From an uncultured Collinsella sp. (GTDB lineage: Bacteria > Actinomycetota > Coriobacteriia > Coriobacteriales > Coriobacteriaceae), in assembly GCA_905209455.1 (NCBI GenBank), contig CAJLTA010000039.1, positions 1 through 11,689 on the forward strand: 11,689 nucleotides of DNA, written 5' to 3'. Each line of letters begins with the position of its first letter. Within the stretch, counting starts at the first letter, position 1. Positions 1-5,964 of the stretch are shown here, piece by piece. Both the position numbers and the translations under genes were made by a program. The notes under the pieces are model-generated. The model was not told where the DNA came from and searched no databases. It was given only the letters and a program-made list of their open reading frames with translations.

Positions 1-1
1 C

Positions 2-46
2 GAGGCCGAGCGCAAAATGAATTCTAAAAAACACCTTGCCAAATAG
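2..46 (+). CDS. Possible C-terminal end of a plus-strand gene (partial)
   Basis: From base 2 one plus-strand frame stays open for 14 codons and ends at TAG (44-46). It reads EAERKMNSKKHLAK, a basic hydrophilic tail that would suit a protein C-terminus. The hairpin at 63-101 follows 16 bp later, and the next gene (162-2114) converges on it, as expected for the end of a transcription unit. The other two plus frames close within about 25 bases. The fragment is too short to assign a family and may be non-coding. Confidence 0.3.
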   Translation, partial: EAERKMNSKKHLAK

Positions 47-62
47 GAGCGTCAGCGCGAGA

Positions 63-101
63 CCCGTCTTTCCGTTGCTCCGCAGGAGCAGGAAAGACGG
101 G
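63..101. terminator. Long hairpin between converging units, likely terminator
   Basis: CCCGTCTTTCC (63-73) pairs perfectly with GGAAAGACGGG (91-101), and inside it TGCTCC (76-81) pairs with GGAGCA (85-90) around a GCA loop. This gives a 17-bp stem with a two-base bulge. No T-run follows directly on either strand, so it is not a classic intrinsic terminator. It lies about 60 bp past the ATPase stop codon and could block read-through from both sides. Confidence 0.45.
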
Positions 102-161
102 CCTCATGCGCGAGGACGTTTTCAAAACCAAGCCCGGTCCCGGCCGGACAGCCCACGAACG

Positions 162-2114
162 CTACAGGTTCTTGACACCCATCGCGCGCATGGCGTTCAG
201 GATGGCGATGATCGCCACGCCTACGTCGCCGAACACGGCAAGCCACATGTTGGCGATGCCCAGTGCCGCAAGCACCAGAATCAGCAACTTAATACCCAGC
301 GCAAAGATGATGTTCTGCCAGACAATCGCCATGGTCTTTCGTGCCACGCGGATCGCGCGGGAAATGTTGGACGGCTTGTCGTCCATGAGCACAACGTCGG
401 CGGCCTCAATCGCGGCGTCGGAACCCATAGCGCCCATGGCAATGCCAACGTCCGCGCGGGTGAGCACGGGCGCATCGTTGATGCCGTCGCCGACAAAGGC
501 GAGCTTGCCCTTGCCCGATTCGGCTGCCAGCAATGCCTCGACGCGCTCGACCTTGTCGCCCGGCAGCAGCTGCGCGTGGAACTCGTCGAGCCCCAGCTGC
601 TTGGCCACCGCAGCAGCCACTTCCTCGCGGTCGCCCGTGAGCATGACGGTGCGCTTGACGCCGGCGGCGTGCAGGTCGCGGATCGTCTGCTCGGCATCGG
701 CCTTAACGGTGTCTGCAATCACGATGTGGCCGGCGTACACGCCGTCAACGAGCACGTGGAGGATTGTGCCGACAACCTCGCAATTGGGAGCGTCGATACC
801 GGCCGCAGCAAGCATCTTGGCATTGCCAACGACGACGTGCTTGCCGTCGATGGTTGCCGTCACGCCATGGCCCGCGTCGTTGGTGGAGTCGCTTACGCGC
901 TTGGGGTCGACCTCGCCATGGTAGGCGGCGCGCACGGACTGCGCGATGGGGTGATCGGAGAACGACTCCGCAAGGGCTGCGACCTCGAGCAACGACTGCT
1001 CGGTATAGCCAGACTCGGGGTGCACCGCCACGACCGAAAACGTGCCGTTGGTGAGCGTGCCGGTCTTGTCGAAGACGACGGTGTCCACGTCGGCGAGCGT
1101 TTCGAGGTAGTTAGAACCCTTGATGAGAACGCCTAGTTTGGATGCGCCGCCGATGCCGCCAAAGAAGCTGAGCGGCACGCTGATCACGAGCGCGCACGGG
1201 CAGCTGACGACCAGGAAGGTCAGGCCGCGCAGGATCCAGTCGGACCAGGCGCCGGTGACCAAGCCGCCGCCAAGCGCGAGCACCGCGGCAGCGCCGGTGA
1301 CGGCGGGCGTGTAGACGCGGGCGAAGCGCGTGATGAAGTTCTCGGTGCGCGCCTTCTTTTCGCTGGCGTTTTCTACGAGCTCCAGGACGCGCGCGACGGT
1401 GGACTCGCCAAAGGGCTTGGTGGTGCGCACGTGGATGAGCCCCGTCATGTTGATGCAGCCGCTGATGATGTCGTCGCCGGACTTGGCGGGGCGGGGAACT
1501 GACTCGCCCGTGAGTGCGGCGGTGTCGAGCTGGGTTTCGCCTTCGACGATGACGCCGTCGATGGGCACGCGCTCGCCGGGCTTGACCGCAATCACGGTGC
1601 CGACGGCGATGTCATCGGGAAAGACCTGTTCGAGCGTGCCGTCGGCTTGCTCGACGTTAGCGTAGTCGGGCGCGATGTCCATCATGGCGCTGATCGACTT
1701 GCGGCTTTTGCCCACGGCATATGCCTGGAACAGCTCGCCGACTTGGTAGAACAGCATGACGGTGGCACCTTCGGCCATGTGCGGGTCGGTGTCGGGGAAG
1801 AGCACCATGGCAAACGCGCCGATGGTCGCGACGGCCATGAGGAAGCTCTCGTCGAAGGCCTTGCCGCGGCGGATGTTATTGAATGCCTTTTGCAGCACGT
1901 CGTAGCCGGCAATCAAAAACGGCACGAGGAACAGCACAAAGCTGGCGTAGATGTCGCCCGGGGTGCCGAATGCGGCAGTGAGGGTGCCGAGCTCATCGAG
2001 GGCGTACACCACGGCAAAAATGCCCAGCGCTACCAGGATGCGGTTGCGCTTATGCTCGAGTGATTCTTTTTTCTTGCGCTTCTTCTTTTTCTTTTTGGGG
2101 TCGGCGGTGGCCAT
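162..2114 (-). CDS. P1B-type heavy-metal-exporting ATPase (Zn/Cd/Pb group, ZntA/CadA-like)
   Basis: This membrane ATPase exports soft divalent cations from the cytoplasm. Visible in the 650-residue product are the actuator loop TGES (202-205), the ion-site CPC motif (305-307), the phosphorylation motif DKTGT with D349, the HP motif (388-389) that marks P1B pumps, TGD (493-495) and GDGIND (542-547). Lys609 in the seventh and Asp630 in the eighth membrane helix match the zinc/cadmium/lead (P1B-2) pattern, so Zn, Cd or Pb is the inferred substrate. The usual N-terminal HMA domain is absent. In its place is a lysine/arginine tract (residues 7-16) followed directly by membrane helices. The start at 2114 is chosen for its GGGAGG ribosome site. 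A frame-open extension to 2297 would run through the upstream HMA gene and is rejected. It is the last gene of the sensor-HMA-pump operon, with its own candidate operator at 2138-2157. Confidence 0.95.
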   Translation of the reverse strand: MATADPKKKKKKRKKKESLEHKRNRILVALGIFAVVYALDELGTLTAAFGTPGDIYASFVLFLVPFLIAGYDVLQKAFNNIRRGKAFDESFLMAVATIGAFAMVLFPDTDPHMAEGATVMLFYQVGELFQAYAVGKSRKSISAMMDIAPDYANVEQADGTLEQVFPDDIAVGTVIAVKPGERVPIDGVIVEGETQLDTAALTGESVPRPAKSGDDIISGCINMTGLIHVRTTKPFGESTVARVLELVENASEKKARTENFITRFARVYTPAVTGAAAVLALGGGLVTGAWSDWILRGLTFLVVSCPCALVISVPLSFFGGIGGASKLGVLIKGSNYLETLADVDTVVFDKTGTLTNGTFSVVAVHPESGYTEQSLLEVAALAESFSDHPIAQSVRAAYHGEVDPKRVSDSTNDAGHGVTATIDGKHVVVGNAKMLAAAGIDAPNCEVVGTILHVLVDGVYAGHIVIADTVKADAEQTIRDLHAAGVKRTVMLTGDREEVAAAVAKQLGLDEFHAQLLPGDKVERVEALLAAESGKGKLAFVGDGINDAPVLTRADVGIAMGAMGSDAAIEAADVVLMDDKPSNISRAIRVARKTMAIVWQNIIFALGIKLLILVLAALGIANMWLAVFGDVGVAIIAILNAMRAMGVKNL

Positions 2115-2137
2115 GACTCGTATCCTCCCATTTGAAT

Positions 2138-2157
2138 GAATGAACACTCGCTCATAT
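2138..2157 (-). promoter_or_regulatory. Third, degenerate ArsR-type operator ahead of the ATPase gene
   Basis: The 20 bases match the operator at 2876-2895 in 16 of 20 positions, including TGAACA and CGCTCATAT. The site is 23 bp upstream of the ATPase start codon. On the minus strand a weak promoter fits here: TTGCCG (2178-2183), 18-bp spacer, TTATAT (2154-2159), with the operator covering the -10. I infer an internal metal-responsive promoter for the pump alone; the operator match is seen, its use is not shown. Confidence 0.6.
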
Positions 2158-2170
2158 AATTTCGCGAGCA

Positions 2171-2212
2171 AAGGCCGCGGCAAGCGCGGCCTTGCAGGTT
2201 GGCGTAAACCTG
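2171..2212 (-). other. Two RNA hairpins between the HMA gene and the ATPase gene
   Basis: Directly after the HMA stop codon, CAGGTT (2195-2200) pairs with AACCTG (2207-2212). Next, AAGGCCGCG (2171-2179) pairs perfectly with CGCGGCCTT (2185-2193) around a five-base loop. No T-run follows on the minus strand, so full termination is unlikely. Possible roles are an mRNA-processing or stability barrier, or a partial attenuator, allowing different levels of the HMA protein and the pump. Confidence 0.55.
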
Positions 2213-2214
2213 GG

Positions 2215-2433
2215 CTAGAGAATGATCTCGCAGTCCGGCTCGGCGTCGGCCGTAAACTCAACAACGCGGTTGAGCACCTCGTCGAACTCAGCATCATCGG
2301 CCTCGAGCGTCAGCTTCTGGGTCATAAAGTTGACGGACACGGATTTGACGCCCTCGAGCTTGGCCAGCTCGTCCTGAAGCTCGCGCGCACAGTTGGCGCA
2401 ATCGATCTCATCGAGCTTGTACTGCTTTTTCAT
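2215..2433 (-). CDS. Free-standing HMA heavy-metal-binding protein
   Basis: The 72-residue product is a single heavy-metal-associated (HMA) domain of the CopZ/MerP/ATPase N-terminal type. The metal-binding loop is EIDCANCA, with Cys12 and Cys15 as the ligand pair. After it comes the expected alpha-beta-beta-alpha pattern, with the GVKSVSVNF strand at 28-36. The C-terminus adds an acidic stretch and Cys68 (AEPDCEIIL). A ribosome site (GGAAAGG) precedes the ATG at 2433. It lies 62 bp after the metal sensor and 100 bp before the pump, all on one strand. It probably binds metal in the cytoplasm and hands it to the ATPase, which lacks its own HMA domain. That partnership is inferred from gene order and domain complementarity. 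A copper-chaperone role is less likely beside a Zn/Cd-type pump. Confidence 0.9.
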   Translation of the reverse strand: MKKQYKLDEIDCANCARELQDELAKLEGVKSVSVNFMTQKLTLEADDAEFDEVLNRVVEFTADAEPDCEIIL

Positions 2434-2495
2434 GGTGGGTTCCTTTCCCGTTTTTGCGGCTTGGGTGCAGGCCGCGCTGGTACCGTGGTTGGCTG

Positions 2496-2861
2496 CTATT
2501 CGCAGATGTGGCTCATGCCCTGGTTGAGCATGGTGTAGACGTGGTCGTCGGCGAGCGAGTATAGGATATTGCGCCCGTCGCGCCGGAATTTAACCAGGTG
2601 CGACTGCTTGAGTGTGCGCAGCTGGTGCGACACCGCGGACTGCGAGGTTTCGGTCGCTTCGGCGATGTCTGCCACGCAGAGCTCGCGGCCCATGAGGGCA
2701 TAGAGGATCTTGATGCGCGTGGTGTCGCTGAAGACCTTGAACAGGTCGGCGAGGTCGTAGAGAAGCTCCTCGTCGGGAAGGTCCTCGGGCGAGCAGGTGG
2801 TGGGGATCGCGGGTTCGGTGGCCTCGATGTCGGGTTTCGTTTCATCAACGCGGATGCTCAT
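2496..2861 (-). CDS. ArsR/SmtB-family metal-sensing transcriptional repressor
   Basis: This 121-residue winged-helix protein binds operator DNA as a dimer and is released by metal. The recognition region SQSAVSHQLRTLKQ (73-86) and the wing FRRDGRNILYSL (92-103) are near-canonical for SmtB, ZiaR and CzrA. Asp105, His107, His118 and Glu121 reproduce the spacing of the SmtB alpha5 zinc ligands (D104, H106, H117, E120). The alpha3 motif reads ELCVAD (60-65), keeping one cysteine (Cys62) but not the CxC of CadC. Cys23 lies in the extended N-terminal arm, so a partial alpha3N site cannot be excluded. Zinc sensing is the best inference. The start at 2861 has an AAAGGA ribosome site. It is the first gene of the metal operon and probably represses itself through the sites at 2876-2895 and 2911-2930. 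Confidence 0.93.
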   Translation of the reverse strand: MSIRVDETKPDIEATEPAIPTTCSPEDLPDEELLYDLADLFKVFSDTTRIKILYALMGRELCVADIAEATETSQSAVSHQLRTLKQSHLVKFRRDGRNILYSLADDHVYTMLNQGMSHICE

Positions 2862-2875
2862 TGCAATATCCTTTC

Positions 2876-2895
2876 ATATGAACATGCGCTCATAT
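2876..2895 (-). promoter_or_regulatory. ArsR-type operator O1
   Basis: The site has the form ATATGA-N8-TCATAT with perfect six-base outer arms, the pattern of SmtB/CzrA-type operators. It starts 15 bp upstream of the sensor start codon. It sits just downstream of the predicted transcription start (about 2901), where a bound repressor would block transcription. It differs from the inverted neighbour at 2911-2930 at only two positions. Confidence 0.8.
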
Positions 2896-2907
2896 AACTT
2901 GCTTCCA

Positions 2908-2935
2908 ATTATATGAGTGTATGTTCATATGTCAA
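2908..2935 (-). promoter_or_regulatory. Consensus promoter of the metal operon with operator O2 (2911-2930) in its spacer
   Basis: On the minus strand TTGACA (2930-2935), a 16-bp spacer and TATAAT (2908-2913) form a full consensus promoter. The 20-bp operator at 2911-2930, again ATATGA-N8-TCATAT, covers the whole spacer and overlaps both hexamers. Read on the minus strand it is ATATGAACATACACTCATAT, two changes from O1 read on the plus strand. A repressor bound here would occlude RNA polymerase. The two operators are 35 bp apart centre to centre. Confidence 0.85.
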
Positions 2936-3037
2936 TGACGTTCAGGTAATTCGTTGCACAAAATGATGGGGAATAGTGGACGAGATCCCGGAGTGAGCGG
3001 TTTTGATAGCCGATGCCGGGGTGGGTGCCCCTGAGCC

Positions 3038-3250
3038 GTGCAAAAATTGGAGTATTCTGTAACGATAGGGGGTCCGTTAATTTATTGCAGGCCATATAAT
3101 GCAGTTCAAGAGTTATCTTAGGGTGTTAATCCGATGAGTTCTTCCTCAAATGTTGCCTAACGCTCTCACGCAAGAGTGATTTCGCTTCACATTTGGATCC
3201 ACTCGAGGGTGATAGACACCCGGCTCTGCTGAATACTCGCAATTTTGCAC
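3038..3250. repeat. 213-bp segment with imperfect 22-bp terminal inverted repeats (possible MITE-like element)
   Basis: GTGCAAAAATTGGAGTATTC begins the left repeat (3038-3059), and the right repeat (3229-3250) matches it in inverse orientation at 18 of 22 positions. The interior has no convincing gene. It holds a plus-strand TATAAT (3095-3100) without a good -35, and small dyads such as GGTG-N5-CACC around 3208-3220. No target-site duplication is evident at the outer edges. The rest of the 419-bp gap between 2862 and 3280, outside this segment and the metal promoter, shows nothing recognisable except a small hairpin at 3254-3276 (GCTAAGGTG against CACCTTGTTAGC). Confidence 0.4.
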
Positions 3251-3280
3251 GTCGCTAAGGTGCCCACCTTGTTAGCCGGT

Positions 3281-4471
3281 CTAGCTTCCGGCCCCGAAGA
3301 TCCTGCCCTCGGGCGCGAGGCTGCTTGTTTGGGCAAATGATGGGCTGTCGGATTCGACTGTCTGCATGTCATCGATTGCCGGAACTTCATTAATTGTCGG
3401 GTCATCCAGCGTGATGCCTTCGAGTGTTGCTTTTTCGAGGTCGATTCGTTGACGATCTTCGGAATCCTGGCGGAGCTGCTTCTGAATTCGCTTTTTCTCT
3501 TCTATAAGCCTTCTGAGTACAAACTGTCTCAGGTCCTCTTGCATGATTTGAAAGACTTTTGGCAGACGCGAGGGGCGTACGCCCTCTTTCCGCTGGATTG
3601 CTTCCATGACCCTAACAAAAGAGCTGGCATGCATAAAGGAATAACGGCTGACGGTGATGATTCCGTACCCCATGGACGCAAGTGCATTCTTGCGCTCCTC
3701 ATCGATGGCGCGGTCTTCTTCCGCGTCATGATAAAAACCGTTGTATTCAATGTCTGTGCGAGATTTCTTTAGATACGCATCCATAAAGAACTTCTTACGT
3801 CTCGTGAGATTCTTTGCGGCAGCGGTGACCTGCACCTCGTAATCGGTCTCAATTCCCTTAATACCAAGCCCTCCTTCGCTTTTGGGCAGCGTTAGCATCA
3901 TGACAAATGCCGTTTCCATGGGAGACCGGCATCCGTCGCGTACACATTGGATCGCCTTTCGGGCAAGGGCCAAACCGTCGCATCTGGTAATGGAATTAAA
4001 GAACTGCTTTAACCTCTCGGTCGAGGTGAGCGCGAAACGCTCGGTATAGGAGGTGGAAGAGTCGGTTCCAAGGGAATAAGCGCCGCACAGTTCAAAGTAG
4101 TACTCCACTAGTTCGCGAAAAGAAAGATAGGTGGCGGCCTGAAGTGCGCAAAGCTCAACGCCAACAATGAAGATGCCATCTTTGAGCTCTATAAAGCGTG
4201 AGTTCGAGAATCGTTTTGAAGATACGTGGCATTGACAGTTCATTGCATAGCGCGCATTCCTGCGATCAAACACCATCACCTCGAGGGAATCATTTGCGTC
4301 GAGGGAAACATCATGTTTGGTGAGCCATTCTGCGGCTGCGTCAAGGAGCGTTCCGGTGGGACATGATCCGTAAATCGCGGCAGGGTTACAGGACTCGATG
4401 CCTTTCGCAGACACCGAATGCGCGGCCTGGTAGACCGCTTTTGCAGTGGTATGTGACAATACGATACTCAT
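3281..4471 (-). CDS. Uncharacterised protein with DUF559-like (PD-(D/E)XK) nuclease-type core
   Basis: The 396-residue product is not a family I can name with certainty. Residues 182-275 follow the layout of actinobacterial DUF559/Vsr-like endonuclease domains. RSPMETAF supplies Glu186, FFMDAYL supplies Asp231, TDIEYNGFYH supplies Glu242 and His248, and the strand GYGIITVSRYSF follows a helix rich in Asp, Glu and Arg. The opening IVLSHTTAKAVYQAA resembles the start of AbiEi-like proteins that carry such domains. Residues about 310-350 are strongly charged and probably helical or coiled-coil. The tail (355-396) looks disordered. No clear ribosome site precedes the ATG; the start is kept because the N-terminus fits the family. 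GC is low: 24 of 60 in 3721-3780 against 43 of 60 in 541-600 within the ATPase gene. That suggests transfer. Nuclease activity is unproven. Confidence 0.75.
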   Translation of the reverse strand: MSIVLSHTTAKAVYQAAHSVSAKGIESCNPAAIYGSCPTGTLLDAAAEWLTKHDVSLDANDSLEVMVFDRRNARYAMNCQCHVSSKRFSNSRFIELKDGIFIVGVELCALQAATYLSFRELVEYYFELCGAYSLGTDSSTSYTERFALTSTERLKQFFNSITRCDGLALARKAIQCVRDGCRSPMETAFVMMLTLPKSEGGLGIKGIETDYEVQVTAAAKNLTRRKKFFMDAYLKKSRTDIEYNGFYHDAEEDRAIDEERKNALASMGYGIITVSRYSFMHASSFVRVMEAIQRKEGVRPSRLPKVFQIMQEDLRQFVLRRLIEEKKRIQKQLRQDSEDRQRIDLEKATLEGITLDDPTINEVPAIDDMQTVESDSPSFAQTSSLAPEGRIFGAGS

Positions 4472-4823
4472 GGTATATATCGTGTCAGCTAATGCCGTGT
4501 TGATGGCGCTGAGTGAAAAAGTCGTTTTAGAGGTCTAACCAAATGCTGACCAAAAGCTTGACGCAATTATGGGTTGGTATGCCCTAAATAAAAGCTTTCG
4601 CAGCTTGGCTATAGCATAGAAATACTCAATTGCTGCACATTTGATATCGATGCATCGCCATCCGACAACGAATTACGTGTCGGGAATTGGCCGAAATCGT
4701 TCAAAATGAGGGTTCAGAATTTGTGATGGCAGATCTATCTGTGGAACGTAGGGCGGCCCCGCTGCGGGGTTTTCCGCTGCGAGGCCGCTCGTGATCTACC
4801 CCCGGGGTTTGTCGCAGGCGTTT
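4472..4823. other. 352-bp AT-rich intergenic region
   Basis: It should hold the promoter of the minus-strand gene ending at 3281, but no -35/-10 pair stands out. Visible structures are a perfect 10-bp palindrome CGATGCATCG (4648-4657) and a dyad CCGACA-N10-TGTCGG (4662-4683), either of which could bind a regulator. A hairpin lies at 4757-4769. No open frame here has coding character. Confidence 0.5.
4757..4773 (+). terminator. Short GC hairpin followed by TTTT
   Basis: CCCCG (4757-4761) and CGGGG (4765-4769) flank a CTG loop, and TTTT follows on the plus strand. No plus-strand gene ends nearby, so its role as a terminator is doubtful. On the minus strand it lies about 50 bp past the exonuclease stop codon but lacks a T-run. 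Confidence 0.3.
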
Positions 4824-5792
4824 CTACTTGGCAAACAGGTTCTTGAGGTTGAACTCGGCTTGGACGGTGCGGAGCATGAGGTCGGTGTCGTCGAGGCCCA
4901 GATGCTGCTCGTTGGCGTCGGCGGCGAGGGTTCCACGGCGGCGCGCCCAGTTCTCGAGCGCGGCGGGCGCGGATTCGCGGGGGAGCGAGCGGACGTCGGC
5001 ATCCAGGCTGCGGCAGATCTGGCGCGAGTCGATGACGATGATCTTGCCGGCGCGGCGTGCCTCGGCGTAACCGTCCAGGTGGATCTTGAACCAACTGTCC
5101 TCAAAGGCGGCGTTGTGCGCCATGTACGGGTACTTCTTCATAAGCTTGAGCAGCTGCTTCTGCAGTTCCTTGTTCTCGCGGAACGGCTTTTTGCCGTCGA
5201 TGTCGTCCCAGGTGATGTGGTGGATATTCGACAACGGCACATCCTCGCCGCGGTAGATATCGGGCAGGCCGCAGTAGTGTGCCTCGGCGTCGTGCGGGAC
5301 GGCGTCGCTGGTGAGCTCCATGATTTCCCAACCCACATTGATGATATAACCGCGCTCGGGTGCACGGCCGGTGGTCTCGATGTCGATACCGAGCACGGTG
5401 CCCTGGATGGGCTTGCGGGCGTAGGCCACGCCGAGCGCGTCGCGGTCGCCGCGGATCTCGCGCATGACCGACGCGGCGGTGCGCTTTTGCATCTTACCGA
5501 TGGCGGTGCAGGTGTCGGCATCGGACAGGCCGCGCGAAAGCGTCGCGGGCGTCACGTTGCGCAGGCGCGCCTCGCCAATCTGGTCGCACAGGTCGCGGTT
5601 GCGGTCAGCCAGGTCGCGCACGGTGGCAAAGTCGAAGCTGGGGTCGCCCTCGGCGGTAAAGTACTCGGTTTCGAGCACCTTAAGGGCCTCCTCGCCCTTC
5701 TGGCGCTCGGACTCCATGGCGCCGTGATCGCCATAGATAAACATGGGGATAAACGGCTGACGCTCGTATTCGAGTGCTTGTGAAACGTTCAT
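4824..5792 (-). CDS. DEDDh-type 3'-5' exonuclease domain protein (DnaQ-like)
   Basis: The 322-residue product carries an RNase-H-fold exonuclease domain in its C-terminal 190 residues. Exo I is GIDIETTG with Asp137 and Glu139. Exo II is MAHNAAFED with His226, Glu231 and Asp232. Exo III is QHLGLDDTDL with His297 and Asp302, the H-x4-D spacing of the DEDDh class. In DnaQ the fourth residue after HNA-type Asn is usually Asp; here it is Glu231 followed by Asp232. Two-metal hydrolysis of DNA or RNA from the 3' end is the family activity; the substrate is not evident. Residues 1-130 (charged, helical, with ERQKGEEALKVLE) match nothing I recognise. A strong AAGGAG ribosome site supports the start at 5792. 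It stands alone and divergent from the permease gene at 5965. Confidence 0.85.
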   Translation of the reverse strand: MNVSQALEYERQPFIPMFIYGDHGAMESERQKGEEALKVLETEYFTAEGDPSFDFATVRDLADRNRDLCDQIGEARLRNVTPATLSRGLSDADTCTAIGKMQKRTAASVMREIRGDRDALGVAYARKPIQGTVLGIDIETTGRAPERGYIINVGWEIMELTSDAVPHDAEAHYCGLPDIYRGEDVPLSNIHHITWDDIDGKKPFRENKELQKQLLKLMKKYPYMAHNAAFEDSWFKIHLDGYAEARRAGKIIVIDSRQICRSLDADVRSLPRESAPAALENWARRRGTLAADANEQHLGLDDTDLMLRTVQAEFNLKNLFAK

Positions 5793-5853
5793 ATAACTGC
5801 TCCTTGGACGGGCCGCACCGCGCGGCTCGGGTTCATTGAGATGTGGCGAGATG

Positions 5854-5875
5854 ATAGTTTACCATGGGCAACTAT
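5854..5875. promoter_or_regulatory. Inverted repeat ATAGTT-N10-AACTAT in the divergent intergenic region
   Basis: The arms ATAGTT (5854-5859) and AACTAT (5870-5875) are perfect. The right arm touches the -35 of the predicted permease promoter, so it could be an operator. A second dyad with the same core, CAACTA (5893-5898) and TAGTTG (5907-5912), overlaps the -10. No regulator family can be assigned. Confidence 0.4.
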
Positions 5876-5902
5876 TGGCATCGCGCCTAGGACAACTACA
5901 AT
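5875..5902 (+). promoter_or_regulatory. Predicted promoter of the His-rich permease gene
   Basis: TTGGCA (5875-5880), a 16-bp spacer and TACAAT (5897-5902) make a good promoter, with transcription expected to start near 5909. The leader would be about 55 bases, too short for the manganese-sensing yybP-ykoY riboswitch. Confidence 0.55.
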
Positions 5903-5932
5903 ACCCTAGTTGACCGCTAGGACTTTTACAAT
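5886..5932 (+). repeat. Tandem 17-bp direct repeat, CTAGGAC-N3-TACAAT type
   Basis: The segments 5886-5902 and 5916-5932 match at 13 of 17 bases, sharing CTAGGAC and TACAAT, with a 30-bp period. The first TACAAT is the predicted -10; the second has no correctly spaced -35. They may be paired regulator sites about three helical turns apart, or a duplicated promoter core. Confidence 0.45.
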
Positions 5933-5964
5933 GCTGCCGAAAGACATGAAAGGTTCCATCCGTC

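Noticed and set aside
36..1136. Long open plus-strand frame of 366 codons opposite the ATPase gene
   Set aside because: It is antisense to a clear P-type ATPase, has no family features and reflects the GC-rich codon pattern of the real gene.
2115..2297. 61-codon N-terminal extension of the ATPase
   Set aside because: It would overlap the HMA gene and the operator, has no membrane or metal motif, and the ATG at 2114 has a good ribosome site.
2598..2897. 99-codon plus-strand frame opposite the ArsR gene
   Set aside because: It runs antisense through the repressor gene and into operator O1.
4791..5783. 330-codon plus-strand frame opposite the exonuclease gene
   Set aside because: The minus strand carries all DEDDh motifs; the plus-strand product has no recognisable motif and looks like a shadow.
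5910..5932. Second promoter TTGACC with TACAAT
   Set aside because: The spacer would be 11 bp, too short for a sigma70-type promoter.
5903..5964. yybP-ykoY manganese riboswitch ahead of the permease
   Set aside because: The leader after the predicted start is about 55 bases, too short for the riboswitch, and no matching helices are visible.
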